Assembly: GCA_038133505.1 (NCBI GenBank)
Contig: JAYPTI010000038.1
Location: 1-21,716 of the forward strand
Origin: JAYQUR01 sp038133505
GTDB taxonomy: Bacteria > Pseudomonadota > Alphaproteobacteria > MPNO01 > UBA830
Direction: 5' to 3'
Length of the DNA: 21,716 nt
Shown: positions 1 through 7,978 of the stretch, piece after piece
Layout of the letters: every line of letters begins with the position of its first letter
Position numbering within the stretch: the stretch's first letter is position 1
Notes under the pieces: model-generated
What the model was told of the DNA's origin: nothing
The model's database searches: none
The model's input: only the letters and a program-made list of their open reading frames with translations
Position numbers and translations under genes: made by a program

Positions 1-207
1 CTCGAAGACAAGCACGTTTCCGATGACATCCCGGATATCGACCGTACTGCCGGTATCGACCGGGTCGCCCACCAATCCCCCGCCGTAGACGATCAGCGGA
101 AGGAAGCGTTCCTGATAGGCGGCGTGTTCGGGCTGCAGGCGGGCGCGTTCCGCCGCGCGGCCCGGCCGGTCGCGCCGGACGAGGACGTAGCGCGGGCTGC
201 CCGGCAT
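1..207 (-). CDS. YCII-family protein, 3' end cut by window edge
   Basis: The visible part gives 69 residues from an ATG at 207 and runs in frame off the left edge, so the C-terminus is missing. It begins MPGSPRYVLVRRDRPG and has a PEHAAYQERF segment. This resembles the first strand and helix of YCII (YciI-like, ferredoxin-fold) proteins, where a conserved His sits in the helix. The ATG directly follows the TAG stop of the upstream YCII gene with no spacer, so the two are almost certainly co-transcribed and translationally coupled. YCII proteins are small cytosolic enzymes or subunits; one studied member, TftG, removes chloride from a chlorinated hydroxyhydroquinone. The function here is unproven. 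The family call is moderately sure because only the N-terminal half is seen. Confidence 0.65.
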   Translation of the reverse strand, partial: MPGSPRYVLVRRDRPGRAAERARLQPEHAAYQERFLPLIVYGGGLVGDPVDTGSTVDIRDVIGNVLVFE

Positions 208-564
208 CTAGACCACCTGCGCCGTCTGGTCCGAATAGTTGATCGTGACCGTGAAGCTGCCCTCGTTCATCACCCATTTGTGGATTTCGTATTCGCGGAG
301 GCCGGCCTTGTGGAAGGGATCCTCGGCGGCGATGGCATCGGCTTCCTCGAACGAATTGGCGCGGATGACGATCATCCCGAACGCCGGCCGCTCGCCGCCC
401 TTCTCGAACATCGGGCCGGCGCCGAACATGATGCCCTTCTTCTCCAGCTCGACCTGCCGGTCGAGATGCTGCGGCAGCATCCTGGCGATTTCCGCCGGGT
501 CGCCGACCGGCCGCGTGAAGACCACGTAGAGTTCCTTGCCCAGCATCGTTGCGGTGTCTGCCAT
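208..564 (-). CDS. YCII-family (TftG-like) small enzyme
   Basis: This 118-residue protein starts at the ATG at 564, preceded by a strong AGGGAGGA ribosome binding site about 5 bases away. It reads MADTATMLGKELYVVFTRPV and then the YCII pattern: His33 in PQHLDRQ, a GAGPMF turn near residue 50, and EDPF near residue 82. His33 and Asp82 match the His/Asp pair expected at the YCII active site. The family is a ferredoxin-like dimer related to muconolactone isomerase. The one well-known catabolic member, TftG, is a dehydrochlorinase, which would suit the neighbouring aromatic and dehalogenase genes; that role is inference. The gene diverges from the amidohydrolase operon, sharing the 120-base gap 565-684, and runs directly into a second YCII gene. 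Confidence 0.8.
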   Translation of the reverse strand: MADTATMLGKELYVVFTRPVGDPAEIARMLPQHLDRQVELEKKGIMFGAGPMFEKGGERPAFGMIVIRANSFEEADAIAAEDPFHKAGLREYEIHKWVMNEGSFTVTINYSDQTAQVV

Positions 565-684
565 GATTTCCTCCCTTTGCCTTGGTTGCGTGTTCGCGAT
601 GGCGGATAATGGGGGGACAGGGTCGCCGGGGGCAAGGCCGGGCCCGAAAGTAGATGCCCGGGCACGACCGGACGGGGGAGACGA

Positions 685-1692
685 ATGACGATCGACATGC
701 ACACCCATTTCGTGCCGGAAGCGATGGCGGCCAAGTTGCGCAAGCGCACCGCGCCGCCGTGGATCGAGGCGATGCCGGACGGGACGGAACGGATCCATCT
801 GCCGATCGAGCACCTCGCCTTCGGGTCCGACTACATGGACATGGGCGCGCGCATCGCCTTCATGGACGCGCGCGGCGTCGACCGTCAGCTTCTGTCGTTC
901 CCCGGCCTGTTCGGGCTCGACAGCCTGCCGGCGGACGAGTCGCTTCCGCTGCTGTCGCTGTTCAACGACGAGGCGGCGGCGCTGTCGAAGGCGCATCCCG
1001 ACCGGTTCGCCGGGCTCGCCGCGCTGCCGTTCGCCGATATGCCGAAAGCGGTGGCCGAGCTGCGCCGTTGCTGCGGGCCGGACGGCGGCCTCGGACTCGC
1101 CGGCGCGATCCTGCCGAACAACGCCTTCGTCTCCATCGCCGAGGCCGAGAAGCTGCGGCCCGTATTCGAGGCCGGCAACGAGATCGGGCTCCATTTCTTC
1201 GTCCATCCGGGCCGTCGGCCCGACGAGGTGCCGCCGCCGGGCGCTGCCCCGACGCCGCCGTTCCCGGACACCGTCTTCGCACGCCAGGCGCTCGGCGTTC
1301 AGGCGAATGTGGCGCAGGCGACCGCGACGCTGCTGTTCTCGGATTTCCTGAACGACTACCCGAACGTCACGGTCCACATGGCCAATCTCGGCGGCTCGCT
1401 GCCGATGGTGATCGAGCGGATGGAGCATGTCGCCGAGACGCGCGGCATCGACGGCGACCGGCCGATGAAGCGCGCCCGCAGCTCGCGCCTCCATGTCGAT
1501 TGCTCGTCGCTCGGCCCGCGCGCGCTGGAGATCGCGGTCGCCGTCTTCGGCGCCGACAAGATCGTCGTGGGCACCGACTGCCCGATTTTCTCGACCGACT
1601 GGACGCTCGCCGCGATCCGCGACGCCGCCATTACGGACGCCGACCGGCAGGCGATCCTGCACGAGAACGCCGCCCGCCTGCTGGGAGCATGA
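685..1692 (+). CDS. amidohydrolase-2 family hydrolase/decarboxylase (ACMSD-like)
   Basis: This 335-residue protein starts at the ATG at 685 behind a GGGGGAG site. It has the amidohydrolase TIM-barrel signature: His6 and His8 in DMHTH, His174 in FVHPG and Asp298 in GTDCPIF. These metal-site positions match the amidohydrolase_2 (ACMSD-like) branch, whose members decarboxylate or hydrolyse ring-fission and aromatic-acid intermediates in the cytosol. The usual catalytic His before the Gly-Gly turn appears to be Asn (HMANLGG, residues 231-237), although a His lies three residues earlier. It is the first gene of an operon with ligA- and ligB-like genes; its stop is one base from the next start. A role after ring cleavage or in substrate decarboxylation is likely, but the exact reaction cannot be assigned. 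Confidence 0.85.
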   Translation: MTIDMHTHFVPEAMAAKLRKRTAPPWIEAMPDGTERIHLPIEHLAFGSDYMDMGARIAFMDARGVDRQLLSFPGLFGLDSLPADESLPLLSLFNDEAAALSKAHPDRFAGLAALPFADMPKAVAELRRCCGPDGGLGLAGAILPNNAFVSIAEAEKLRPVFEAGNEIGLHFFVHPGRRPDEVPPPGAAPTPPFPDTVFARQALGVQANVAQATATLLFSDFLNDYPNVTVHMANLGGSLPMVIERMEHVAETRGIDGDRPMKRARSSRLHVDCSSLGPRALEIAVAVFGADKIVVGTDCPIFSTDWTLAAIRDAAITDADRQAILHENAARLLGA

Positions 1693-1693
1693 C

Positions 1694-2029
1694 ATGAGCC
1701 TCTACTACGTCCAGAAGTTGCTGTACCAGCTCAACCGCGATCCCGGCATCCGCGAACGTTTCGGCGAGGACGAGGAGTCGGTTCTGGCCGACTACGAGTT
1801 GACCGGCGAGGAGCTCGAGGCCATCCGCAAGCCGGATATCGGCCTTCTCTACGTCCTCGGCGTCAACGGCCAGCTGCTGATGCATTTCGCGTCGATGAAG
1901 GGTTATGCGTGGGACGATTACATGCAGGCGATGCGCGACGGGCGCGCCGAGCATGGCCCGGTGCGCGCCGGCGTCTACGCGCTGGTTCGGGACACGGAAA
2001 CGGATACAGACGGGGGAGACGCCCGATGA
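1694..2029 (+). CDS. LigA-like alpha subunit of a class III extradiol dioxygenase
   Basis: This 111-residue protein (MSLYYVQKLLYQLNRD) has the compact all-helical LigA pattern: an N-terminal helix, then DYELTGEELEAIRKPDIGLLYVLG, a block typical of protocatechuate 4,5-dioxygenase alpha chains. LigA carries no metal; it caps the active site of LigB and shapes substrate binding. The gene starts one base after the amidohydrolase stop, and its TGA overlaps the ligB-like ATG (ATGA at 2026-2029). This is strict translational coupling, as expected for subunits made in equal amounts. The true substrate could be protocatechuate, gallate or a substituted catechol acid, so no gene symbol is given. Confidence 0.87.
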   Translation: MSLYYVQKLLYQLNRDPGIRERFGEDEESVLADYELTGEELEAIRKPDIGLLYVLGVNGQLLMHFASMKGYAWDDYMQAMRDGRAEHGPVRAGVYALVRDTETDTDGGDAR

Positions 2030-2847
2030 CGATGGTCTTTGCCGGCGCCTGCAGCCACGCGCCCGGCATCACGGGGCGCGCCGACCGCGCCGACCCGGCG
2101 CAGCGCGACGCGCTCTACGCCCATTTTGCGCGGATGAAGGACGCCATCGAGGCGTCCGGCGCCGACGCGCTGGTGGTAATCGCGGCCGAGCATTTCGCCA
2201 ACTTCTTCATGAACAACATGCCGGCCTTCTGCGTCGGTATGGGCGACAGCTATTTCGGGCCGATCGAGGATCCGGACTGGCTCGGCATCCCGCCGCGGAC
2301 GATCCCCGGCGCGCCCGACCTGTCGAAGCGGCTGATCGAACGCATGATGGAAGACGTCGACGTCGCCTATGCCGAGGAATGGAAGTTCGACCACGGCATC
2401 ATGGTGCCGCTGCATTTCCTCAGCCCCGACAACGACATGCCGATCATCCCGGTGAACATCAACTGCCAGGGACCGCCGCTCGCGCCGATGAAGCGGGTCT
2501 ACGAGTTCGGCCGCGCGCTGCGCCGGGCCTGCGATTCCGTGCCGGAAAAGATCGCCATCGTCGGCACCGGCGGCATCTCGCACTGGCCGGCGACGCCCGA
2601 CTCGGGCCGTATCAACGAGGAATGGGACCGCGAATTCCTCGACCGGTTCGTCAATAACCGGCGCGACGAGCTGATTTCCTATACCGACGAGGACACCTAC
2701 CGGCAGGGCGGGCAGGGCGGTTTCGAGATCCGCACCTTCGTCGCCGTCGCCGGCGCGACCGAGGGCGCGACCGGCGAGCTGTGGCACTACGACCCGATCC
2801 CGATCTTCGCGGTCGGCTGCACCGTCGCCGTGATGGACGTGGAATGA
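2026..2847 (+). CDS. LigB-like catalytic subunit of a class III extradiol ring-cleavage dioxygenase
   Basis: This 273-residue protein starts at the ATG at 2026, which overlaps the ligA-like stop. A GGGGGAG site lies upstream. It shows the LigB active-site residues in order: His11 (SHAPG) and His56 (AEHFANFF) as iron ligands, His123 (DHGIMVPL) as the candidate acid/base, and His186 (GGISHW). Enzymes of this Fe(II) family open catechol-type rings next to the hydroxyl pair, adding O2. With the LigA-like partner this should be a cytosolic heteromeric dioxygenase such as a protocatechuate-4,5-type enzyme. The neighbouring Pht5-like and VanA-like genes would supply protocatechuate-like diols, supporting that substrate class, but relaxed or halogenated substrates are equally possible. 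Confidence 0.9.
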   Translation: MTMVFAGACSHAPGITGRADRADPAQRDALYAHFARMKDAIEASGADALVVIAAEHFANFFMNNMPAFCVGMGDSYFGPIEDPDWLGIPPRTIPGAPDLSKRLIERMMEDVDVAYAEEWKFDHGIMVPLHFLSPDNDMPIIPVNINCQGPPLAPMKRVYEFGRALRRACDSVPEKIAIVGTGGISHWPATPDSGRINEEWDREFLDRFVNNRRDELISYTDEDTYRQGGQGGFEIRTFVAVAGATEGATGELWHYDPIPIFAVGCTVAVMDVE

Positions 2848-2860
2848 CGGAGCGGGCGCG

Positions 2861-3967
2861 ATGACTGCGCGCGCCAAGCCGCCGTTCCGCGCCGATCACG
2901 TCGGCAGCCTGCTTCGGCCGGCGCGCCTCGCCGAAGCGCGCGCCAGAGGCAAGGCCGGCGAGATATCGGCCGACGCGGTCCGCGCCGTCGAGGACGATTG
3001 CGTCGCGGACGCCGTCGCGCTGCAGGAAGGGCTCGGGCTCCACGGCGTCACGGACGGCGAGTTCCGGCGCGACTGGTGGCATCTCGATTTCCTGTGGGGG
3101 TTCGCCGGCGTCGAGCCATGGGAGGCGCTGCGCGCGCAGAGCTTCTCCAACGACGAGCAGCCGCCGATGGCCAAGATCGTCGGCAAGGTCGGCCATCCGC
3201 ACGGCATCTTCACCGACATGTTCGGTTATCTCGCGAAGACGACGCGCGAGACCGCGAAGCAGACGATCCCCGGCCCCGCGATGATCCATCTCCGCCCCGG
3301 GCGCGAAGCGGTCGAGCAGAGCGCGTATCCCGACATGGACGCGTTCTGGGCCGACTGGACGGCGGCCTACCGCGCCGAGGTGCAGTCGCTCTACGACGCC
3401 GGCTGCCGCTACCTGCAGGTCGACGACACCAGCTTCGCCTATCTTTGCGATGAGGCGATGCGCGCCTCGATGCGCGACCGCGGCGACGATCCGGACGACC
3501 TCGCGGCGCTCTATACAAGCGTGTTGAACGACGCCATCCGCGACCGCTCCGCCGACATGACGGTGACCGTCCGTACCTGCCGCGGCAATTTCAAGTCGAG
3601 CTGGGTCGCGCAGGGCGGTTACGAGCCGGTCGCCGAGACCGTGTTCGGCGGGCTCGATGTCGACGGCATCTTCATGGAGTTCGACAGCGACCGCGCCGGC
3701 GGCTTCGAGCCGCTGCGCTACGTTCCCGACGGCCAGACGGTCGTGCTCGGCCTGATCACCACCAAGACGCCCGCGTTGGAGGATGCCGACGCCGTCCGGC
3801 GCCGCATCGACGAGGCGTCGGCGTATGTGCCGCTGGAAAACCTGTGCCTCAGCCCGCAATGCGGCTTTTCCTCGACGCACCACGGCAATGCGATCACCGA
3901 GGACGACCAGAAGCGCAAGCTGGCGCTGGTCGTCGAGATCGCGGATGCGGTGTGGGGGAACGCGTAA
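2861..3967 (+). CDS. MetE-like (YxjG/YxjH) cobalamin-independent methionine-synthase family protein
   Basis: This 368-residue TIM-barrel protein resembles the C-terminal catalytic half of MetE: DHVGSLLRP at residues 12-20, VTDGEFRRDWWH near 65, and LSPQCGFSSTHHGNA near 331-345. MetE binds zinc through a His-x-Cys pair, a Glu and a Cys. Here Cys240, Glu273 (FMEFD) and Cys334 are present, but the His of the His-x-Cys pair is Arg238 (VRTCRGN). It lies 13 bases after the ligB-like gene, last in the amidohydrolase operon, and converges on the Rieske gene with only 8 bases between them. Family members transfer methyl or alkyl groups to thiols. With the altered zinc site a different reaction is possible; placement in a catabolic operon suggests a role other than methionine synthesis. 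Confidence 0.82.
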   Translation: MTARAKPPFRADHVGSLLRPARLAEARARGKAGEISADAVRAVEDDCVADAVALQEGLGLHGVTDGEFRRDWWHLDFLWGFAGVEPWEALRAQSFSNDEQPPMAKIVGKVGHPHGIFTDMFGYLAKTTRETAKQTIPGPAMIHLRPGREAVEQSAYPDMDAFWADWTAAYRAEVQSLYDAGCRYLQVDDTSFAYLCDEAMRASMRDRGDDPDDLAALYTSVLNDAIRDRSADMTVTVRTCRGNFKSSWVAQGGYEPVAETVFGGLDVDGIFMEFDSDRAGGFEPLRYVPDGQTVVLGLITTKTPALEDADAVRRRIDEASAYVPLENLCLSPQCGFSSTHHGNAITEDDQKRKLALVVEIADAVWGNA

Positions 3968-3975
3968 AACGCGCC

Positions 3976-5277
3976 CTATAGAAGATGCTGCATCGGCGGT
4001 TCTCGCCGATAGAGTTCGGACACCTCCCGCGCGAAGGCCCGGAGCGCGGCGGGATCGTCGGCGTCGCCGCCGATCTCGCTTGCCGGCACCACCAGATCGT
4101 TCGCGAAGCTCGGCGCGATCTTGCCGCCGGGCGGGCAGAAGCCCTTCGGGTCCTCGCCTCGGGCGACCGCCTCGATGCCGTCGCGCACGATGCGCCGGAA
4201 CAGGACGATGCCCTGGTCTTGCGAGCCCAGATGCTCCAGCGCATGGACGTTGATCGGCCCCTGGCCGACCTGCGCGTCGTGGTCGCCCGGGATCCATTGG
4301 CGGTCGCGATAGGGGCGCAGGCCCTTCTGGCCGAACACCTCGAGCCGGCGCCGCTCTTCGAACGGCATCGTCTCGTCGTCGAACACGTGGCTGACATAGA
4401 AGGTGATGCAGCGGTCGTCGTCGACGGGCAGCGTCCAGAACGTCATGAACGGCCGGCTGGCGGGCTTCGGCTCGCGGCCGCTTTCGAAGATCGAGCTGAT
4501 CGCGTGGATGTTGCTGCCGTAGACCTCGGCCGAGCGCACCCAGACGGTGTCGTCGACGCGGCGCGCGGCGAGATAGATCACGCCCGCCGGCGTCTCCGTC
4601 CAGACGATCTGCGGGATGTGCTCGAACTCGTCGGCGAAGTGCGCCATGCCGCGGAGCTGGGGAATGACGTGCAGCGTGTGCGTATGCAGCGGGTCGATCG
4701 CGTTTTCCTTCACCTGCAGCCAGTTGCAGGCGAAGTCGAAACGCTCGCCCGGCACCAGCGTCGCGCCGTGCACGGAAAAACGGTCGAGCGCCGGGAAGGT
4801 CGGGATACGGTCGGGCGGGCCCATATAGGCGAACACGGCGCCGGCGAACTCGCGGGTGGGGTATGCGCCCTGGCTGACCTCGCCCTTCAGCGTCTCGGCA
4901 GCCGGATCGCCCGGGATATCGACGATCGTGCCGTCGACGTCGAAGACGCGGCCGTGATAGCAGCAGCGGATGCCGTCTTCGGTGAGGATGCCGTATTCGA
5001 GCGACGTGTTGCGGTGGCAGCAATGGAGATGCATGACGCCGATCCGGCCCGAAAGATCGCGGAAGGCGACGAGATCCTCGCCCAGCGCGCGGACGCGAAG
5101 CGGCACGTCGCCCAGTTCCGAGAGGTAGCAGACCGGCTGCCAGAAGCGCCGGTGGTACTCGCCCGCAGGCGTGCCGCGGCCGACCTGCAGGAGCGCCAGA
5201 TCCGGCTCCGCCGAGATGCGCCGCTCGTATCCCTTAAACGCCAGCCCGTTGCTCGATGGCCGTGCCGTGTCGTCCAT
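3976..5277 (-). CDS. Rieske non-heme iron aromatic ring-hydroxylating oxygenase, alpha subunit
   Basis: This 433-residue protein starts at the ATG at 5277 with GGAGGA about 9 bases upstream. The Rieske [2Fe-2S] site is Cys86-x-His88, 16 residues, then Cys105-x2-His108. The catalytic iron motif is NAIDPLHTHTLH: Asp195, His198 and His203, with the bridging Asn192/Asp195 spacing normal. The length and single-chain layout suit phthalate-dioxygenase-type (type I, alpha-only) oxygenases that hydroxylate or O-demethylate aromatic acids. No reductase or ferredoxin gene lies in the window, so electrons must come from elsewhere. The gene stands alone on the minus strand and diverges from the yghU-like gene across a 145-base gap. 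Confidence 0.92.
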   Translation of the reverse strand: MDDTARPSSNGLAFKGYERRISAEPDLALLQVGRGTPAGEYHRRFWQPVCYLSELGDVPLRVRALGEDLVAFRDLSGRIGVMHLHCCHRNTSLEYGILTEDGIRCCYHGRVFDVDGTIVDIPGDPAAETLKGEVSQGAYPTREFAGAVFAYMGPPDRIPTFPALDRFSVHGATLVPGERFDFACNWLQVKENAIDPLHTHTLHVIPQLRGMAHFADEFEHIPQIVWTETPAGVIYLAARRVDDTVWVRSAEVYGSNIHAISSIFESGREPKPASRPFMTFWTLPVDDDRCITFYVSHVFDDETMPFEERRRLEVFGQKGLRPYRDRQWIPGDHDAQVGQGPINVHALEHLGSQDQGIVLFRRIVRDGIEAVARGEDPKGFCPPGGKIAPSFANDLVVPASEIGGDADDPAALRAFAREVSELYRREPPMQHLL

Positions 5278-5422
5278 GACGGGAGTCCTCCGCTACGATC
5301 CGCAAACATTAGGAACGGCGTCCGGCAATGTCCATCCGCCGTCGGCGTCCTCCGTTGAACGACGACGCGCGCTGGCCCATAGTCCGCGCCGAGGGACATA
5401 CATTCAGAAACGAGGAAACACG

Positions 5423-6259
5423 ATGGCCGATACCTATACGCCGCCGAAAGTCTGGAAATGGGAGTCCGAGGCGCAGGGCCCGTACGCCAAGCTCAACCGG
5501 CCGATCGCCGGCGCAACGCACGACAAGGAGCTGCCGCGCGGCAAGCATCCGCACCAGCTCTACTCGCTCGCGACGCCCAACGGCGTGAAGGTCACGATCA
5601 TGTTCGAGGAGCTGCTGGCGGCCGGCCACACGGGCGCGGAGTACGACGCCTGGCTGATCCGCATCCGCGACGGCGAGCAGTTCGGCAGCGGCTTCGTGTC
5701 GATCAACCCGAACTCGAAGATTCCGGCGATGCTCGACGTCAGCACCGATCCGCCGACGCGCGTCTTCGAATCCGGCGCGATCCTGCTCTATCTCGCCGAG
5801 AAGTTCGGCGCGTTCGTGCCCGAAGACCCGTCTGCGCGGGCGGAATGCTATTCGTGGCTGTTCTGGCAGATGGGCAGCGCACCCTATCTCGGCGGCGGGT
5901 TCGGGCACTTCTACCACTACGCCCCGGAGAAGCTGCAGTACCCGATCGACCGCTTCACGATGGAGGTGAAGCGCCAGCTCGACGTGCTCGATCGCAACCT
6001 CGCCGACCGGCAATTCCTGTGCGGCGACGACTACAACATCGCCGACATGGCGACCTATCCCTGGTACGGCAACGTCATCCTGAACGATCAGTACGAGGCG
6101 ACCGAGTTCCTCGACGTGAAGAGCTACAAGAACGTCGTCCGCTGGGCGACCGAAATCCAGAACCGCCCCGCCGTCCAGCGCGGCCGCCGCGTCAACCGGG
6201 TCATGGGGCCGGAGGAACTGCAGCTCGCCGAACGCCACGACGCGAGCGACCTGGATTAG
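5423..6259 (+). CDS. yghU: YghU-type glutathione transferase / disulfide-bond reductase
   Basis: This 278-residue protein starts at the ATG at 5423, with a CGAGGAAA site before it. It matches E. coli YghU along its whole length from memory of that sequence: an N-terminal extension (TPPKVWKW, LNRPIAG, ELPRGKHPHQLYSL), a thioredoxin-fold domain from about residue 45 (TPNGVKVTIM, NPNSKIPAM, FESGAILLYLAEKFG), and a helical domain from about 140 (GGGFGHFYHYAPEK, DYNIADMATYPW). It ends in ERHDASD as YghU does. YghU binds two glutathiones and reduces disulfides; related GSTs act in reductive dehalogenation and epoxide or quinone detoxification. Next to oxygenases and RdhA it may detoxify reactive intermediates; that is inference. 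A G+C hairpin with a T-rich tail follows the stop. Confidence 0.93.
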   Translation: MADTYTPPKVWKWESEAQGPYAKLNRPIAGATHDKELPRGKHPHQLYSLATPNGVKVTIMFEELLAAGHTGAEYDAWLIRIRDGEQFGSGFVSINPNSKIPAMLDVSTDPPTRVFESGAILLYLAEKFGAFVPEDPSARAECYSWLFWQMGSAPYLGGGFGHFYHYAPEKLQYPIDRFTMEVKRQLDVLDRNLADRQFLCGDDYNIADMATYPWYGNVILNDQYEATEFLDVKSYKNVVRWATEIQNRPAVQRGRRVNRVMGPEELQLAERHDASDLD

Positions 6260-6285
6260 AAGGGGGGCGGGGCGGCGCCCCTTTG
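6260..6285. terminator. possible terminator between convergent yghU-like and aldo/keto reductase genes
   Basis: The short gap between two convergent genes can fold as GGGGC, loop GGC, GCCCC (6269-6281), followed on the plus strand by TTTGTCT. An alternative AAGGGG/CCCCTT pairing would lengthen the stem. This would stop transcription of the yghU-like gene; the minus-strand side lacks a comparable T-run. It is a weak case. Confidence 0.4.
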
Positions 6286-6286
6286 T

Positions 6287-7225
6287 CTATCTCGGCCCGG
6301 GCACGTCCAGCCCGACGCCCCGAAGGCGCCCGAACAGCTCGGCGAGCTTCGCGCGGTCGGCGTCGGGGAGCGGCGGGCTGAGGATCGAGGCGACGTTCGA
6401 GCGTAGATGGTCGGGGTTGCCGGTGCCGAACAGCACCACGTCGGCGCCCGGCTCGTGGCGGGCATAGCGGTAGGCGGCGTCGATCACGCTTGTCGCGCCG
6501 CCGTCGTGCACCAGAAAGCCAAGCGGGTCGTCCGTTGCCAGCGCGGCCGGAACCTTCCCCTCGGCGGCGAGCTCGCGCATCGTCTCTTCGAGGCGTCCCG
6601 GCACGCTGAACACGTTGCGGACGGTGAACATCATCAGCGTGCCGATGCCGTTCGCCAGGGTGTGCGGGAAGACGCGCTCGCGCGCGACCTGGTGCATCAG
6701 GTTGAAGCCCAGCATCATCACGTCCCAGCAGCCGTCATGGACGGCGCGGCTCAGCATTTCCTGCTCGTGGTCGTTGGGCGACGTCTCGGTGATGCCGAGA
6801 AAGCGCAGCTTGCCGCGTTCCTTTTCGCGCTCGAGCGCCGGGACCAGTTCCGCCAGCGCATGGTCGTACTGCCGCGGGTGGACGCCGTGCAGCATGAAGA
6901 TATCGACGTAATCGGTGCCGAGCTCGCGCAGCGATCTCTCCAGCGCCGCGACGGTGCTCTCCGGCGTGCCGCCGGCGAGGTGCTTGGTCGAGATCACGAC
7001 CGAGTCGCGCGGTACGTCCGCGATCGCCTTGCCGAGCACGCCCTCGGTGCCGTAGCTGCGCGCCGTGTCGAACATGTTGATGCCGAGGTCCATCGCCTCC
7101 CGCAGGATCGCGACCGCGCCCTTGTCGCCCGCGCCGGTGCCGAGCCCCGCCTTGCTGTTGCCGCCGCAGCCGAAGCCCGCGACGCTGACCTTCAGGCCGG
7201 TGCGGCCGAGGGTGGTGTAGTCCAT
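6287..7225 (-). CDS. aldo/keto reductase
   Basis: This 312-residue NAD(P)H-dependent TIM-barrel oxidoreductase begins MDYTTLGRTGLKVS, the usual family N-terminus, so the ATG at 7225 was chosen; a GGAAGAGAG site precedes it. An in-frame upstream start at 7339 would overlap the nitroreductase and add low-complexity residues. The catalytic tetrad is complete: Asp53 and Tyr58 (FDTARSYG), Lys81 (STKH) and His113 (LHGVH). It probably reduces an aldehyde or ketone, perhaps an aromatic or ring-fission aldehyde, in the cytosol. It is the last gene of the FAH-nitroreductase-AKR operon, 13 bases after the nitroreductase stop. Confidence 0.92.
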   Translation of the reverse strand: MDYTTLGRTGLKVSVAGFGCGGNSKAGLGTGAGDKGAVAILREAMDLGINMFDTARSYGTEGVLGKAIADVPRDSVVISTKHLAGGTPESTVAALERSLRELGTDYVDIFMLHGVHPRQYDHALAELVPALEREKERGKLRFLGITETSPNDHEQEMLSRAVHDGCWDVMMLGFNLMHQVARERVFPHTLANGIGTLMMFTVRNVFSVPGRLEETMRELAAEGKVPAALATDDPLGFLVHDGGATSVIDAAYRYARHEPGADVVLFGTGNPDHLRSNVASILSPPLPDADRAKLAELFGRLRGVGLDVPGPR

Positions 7226-7238
7226 TCGTTCTCTCTTC

Positions 7239-7976
7239 CTAACCGATCCGTCTGCCGCCGCGGTCGTAATCCTTCGCCTGGATCGAGTCCTCCGCGGCGA
7301 ACGATTCCAGATAGGCCTCGCTCCGCAGCTTGGACGCATCGTAGCGTTCGTAATGCACCATGCTGTCGAGCGCGCGGCGGCTCTTGGGCGTGGCGATCAC
7401 CTCCGTGTAGCCGACCGGCACGATGTGATAGACGCGCAGCTCCTTCGGGATGCCCAGCATGTGCTTCAGCATCAGGCTGAAATAGGGCGAGGCGGCGTCG
7501 CTGACGTACTGCGTCGACAGACCGAGGGATTCCGCCATGAGCATCAGCTGAAGCGTCGCGTTGGCGAGCCCGCTGTAGAAATGCGAGTCCGCCTTGTCTT
7601 CCGCCGTCCGCAGCGGAAAGCACAGCGATGTGCGCGGATCGCCGAGCACGAGGATGAGGACCGGCGCATTGCGCCACCCGACGCCGCTGACGCTGGTGGT
7701 GCCGCGGATCGCGCGTTCGAGCTCGATCTTCTCGGTCAGCTGCTGCTTGTAGAGATCCGCGATCCGCATCCGCATGTCCTTGTCGCGGATGACGACGAAC
7801 TCCCATGGCTGCGCATTGCCGCCCGACGGTGCGGCGCGGGCCGCCTCGAGCAGCAGCTCGAGCGTCTCGTCCGGCACCTCGGTGTTCTCGAGAAAACCGG
7901 TTCGCGACGAGCGCCGCCGGCGCATCATCTCCAGCAGCTCCAACGGCTCGATCCCTGCCGTGTCGGTCGCGGCCAT
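7239..7976 (-). CDS. nitroreductase-family FMN oxidoreductase
   Basis: This 245-residue protein starts at the ATG at 7976, two bases after the FAH stop. Its ribosome binding site GAGGAGG lies inside the end of the FAH gene. Features of the nitroreductase fold are visible: RRRRSSRTGF near residues 19-28 (FMN-phosphate arginines), AAPSGGNAQPWEFVVI at 48-63, and HIVPVGY near the C-terminal third. These enzymes are cytosolic FMN dimers that use NAD(P)H to reduce nitro groups, quinones, enones or halogenated phenols such as iodotyrosine. In this operon a ring-reduction or dehalogenation step is imaginable but not shown. The vitamin B12-specific BluB subgroup was considered, but I see no specific support for it. 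Confidence 0.88.
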   Translation of the reverse strand: MAATDTAGIEPLELLEMMRRRRSSRTGFLENTEVPDETLELLLEAARAAPSGGNAQPWEFVVIRDKDMRMRIADLYKQQLTEKIELERAIRGTTSVSGVGWRNAPVLILVLGDPRTSLCFPLRTAEDKADSHFYSGLANATLQLMLMAESLGLSTQYVSDAASPYFSLMLKHMLGIPKELRVYHIVPVGYTEVIATPKSRRALDSMVHYERYDASKLRSEAYLESFAAEDSIQAKDYDRGGRRIG

Positions 7977-7978
7977 TC

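Noticed and set aside
655..664. TGCCCGGGCA palindrome between the YCII and amidohydrolase genes
   Set aside because: A ten-base GC palindrome is expected by chance in DNA of this composition; no other support.
3961..3974. Tiny CGCG/CGCG hairpin between convergent MetE-like and Rieske genes
   Set aside because: Only four base pairs and no T-run, so it is not called a terminator.
2651..5023. A 790-residue open frame on the minus strand
   Set aside because: It lies across the MetE-like gene and, in another frame, the Rieske gene; composition is Arg-rich and has no domain signature, while the overlapped genes have complete active sites.
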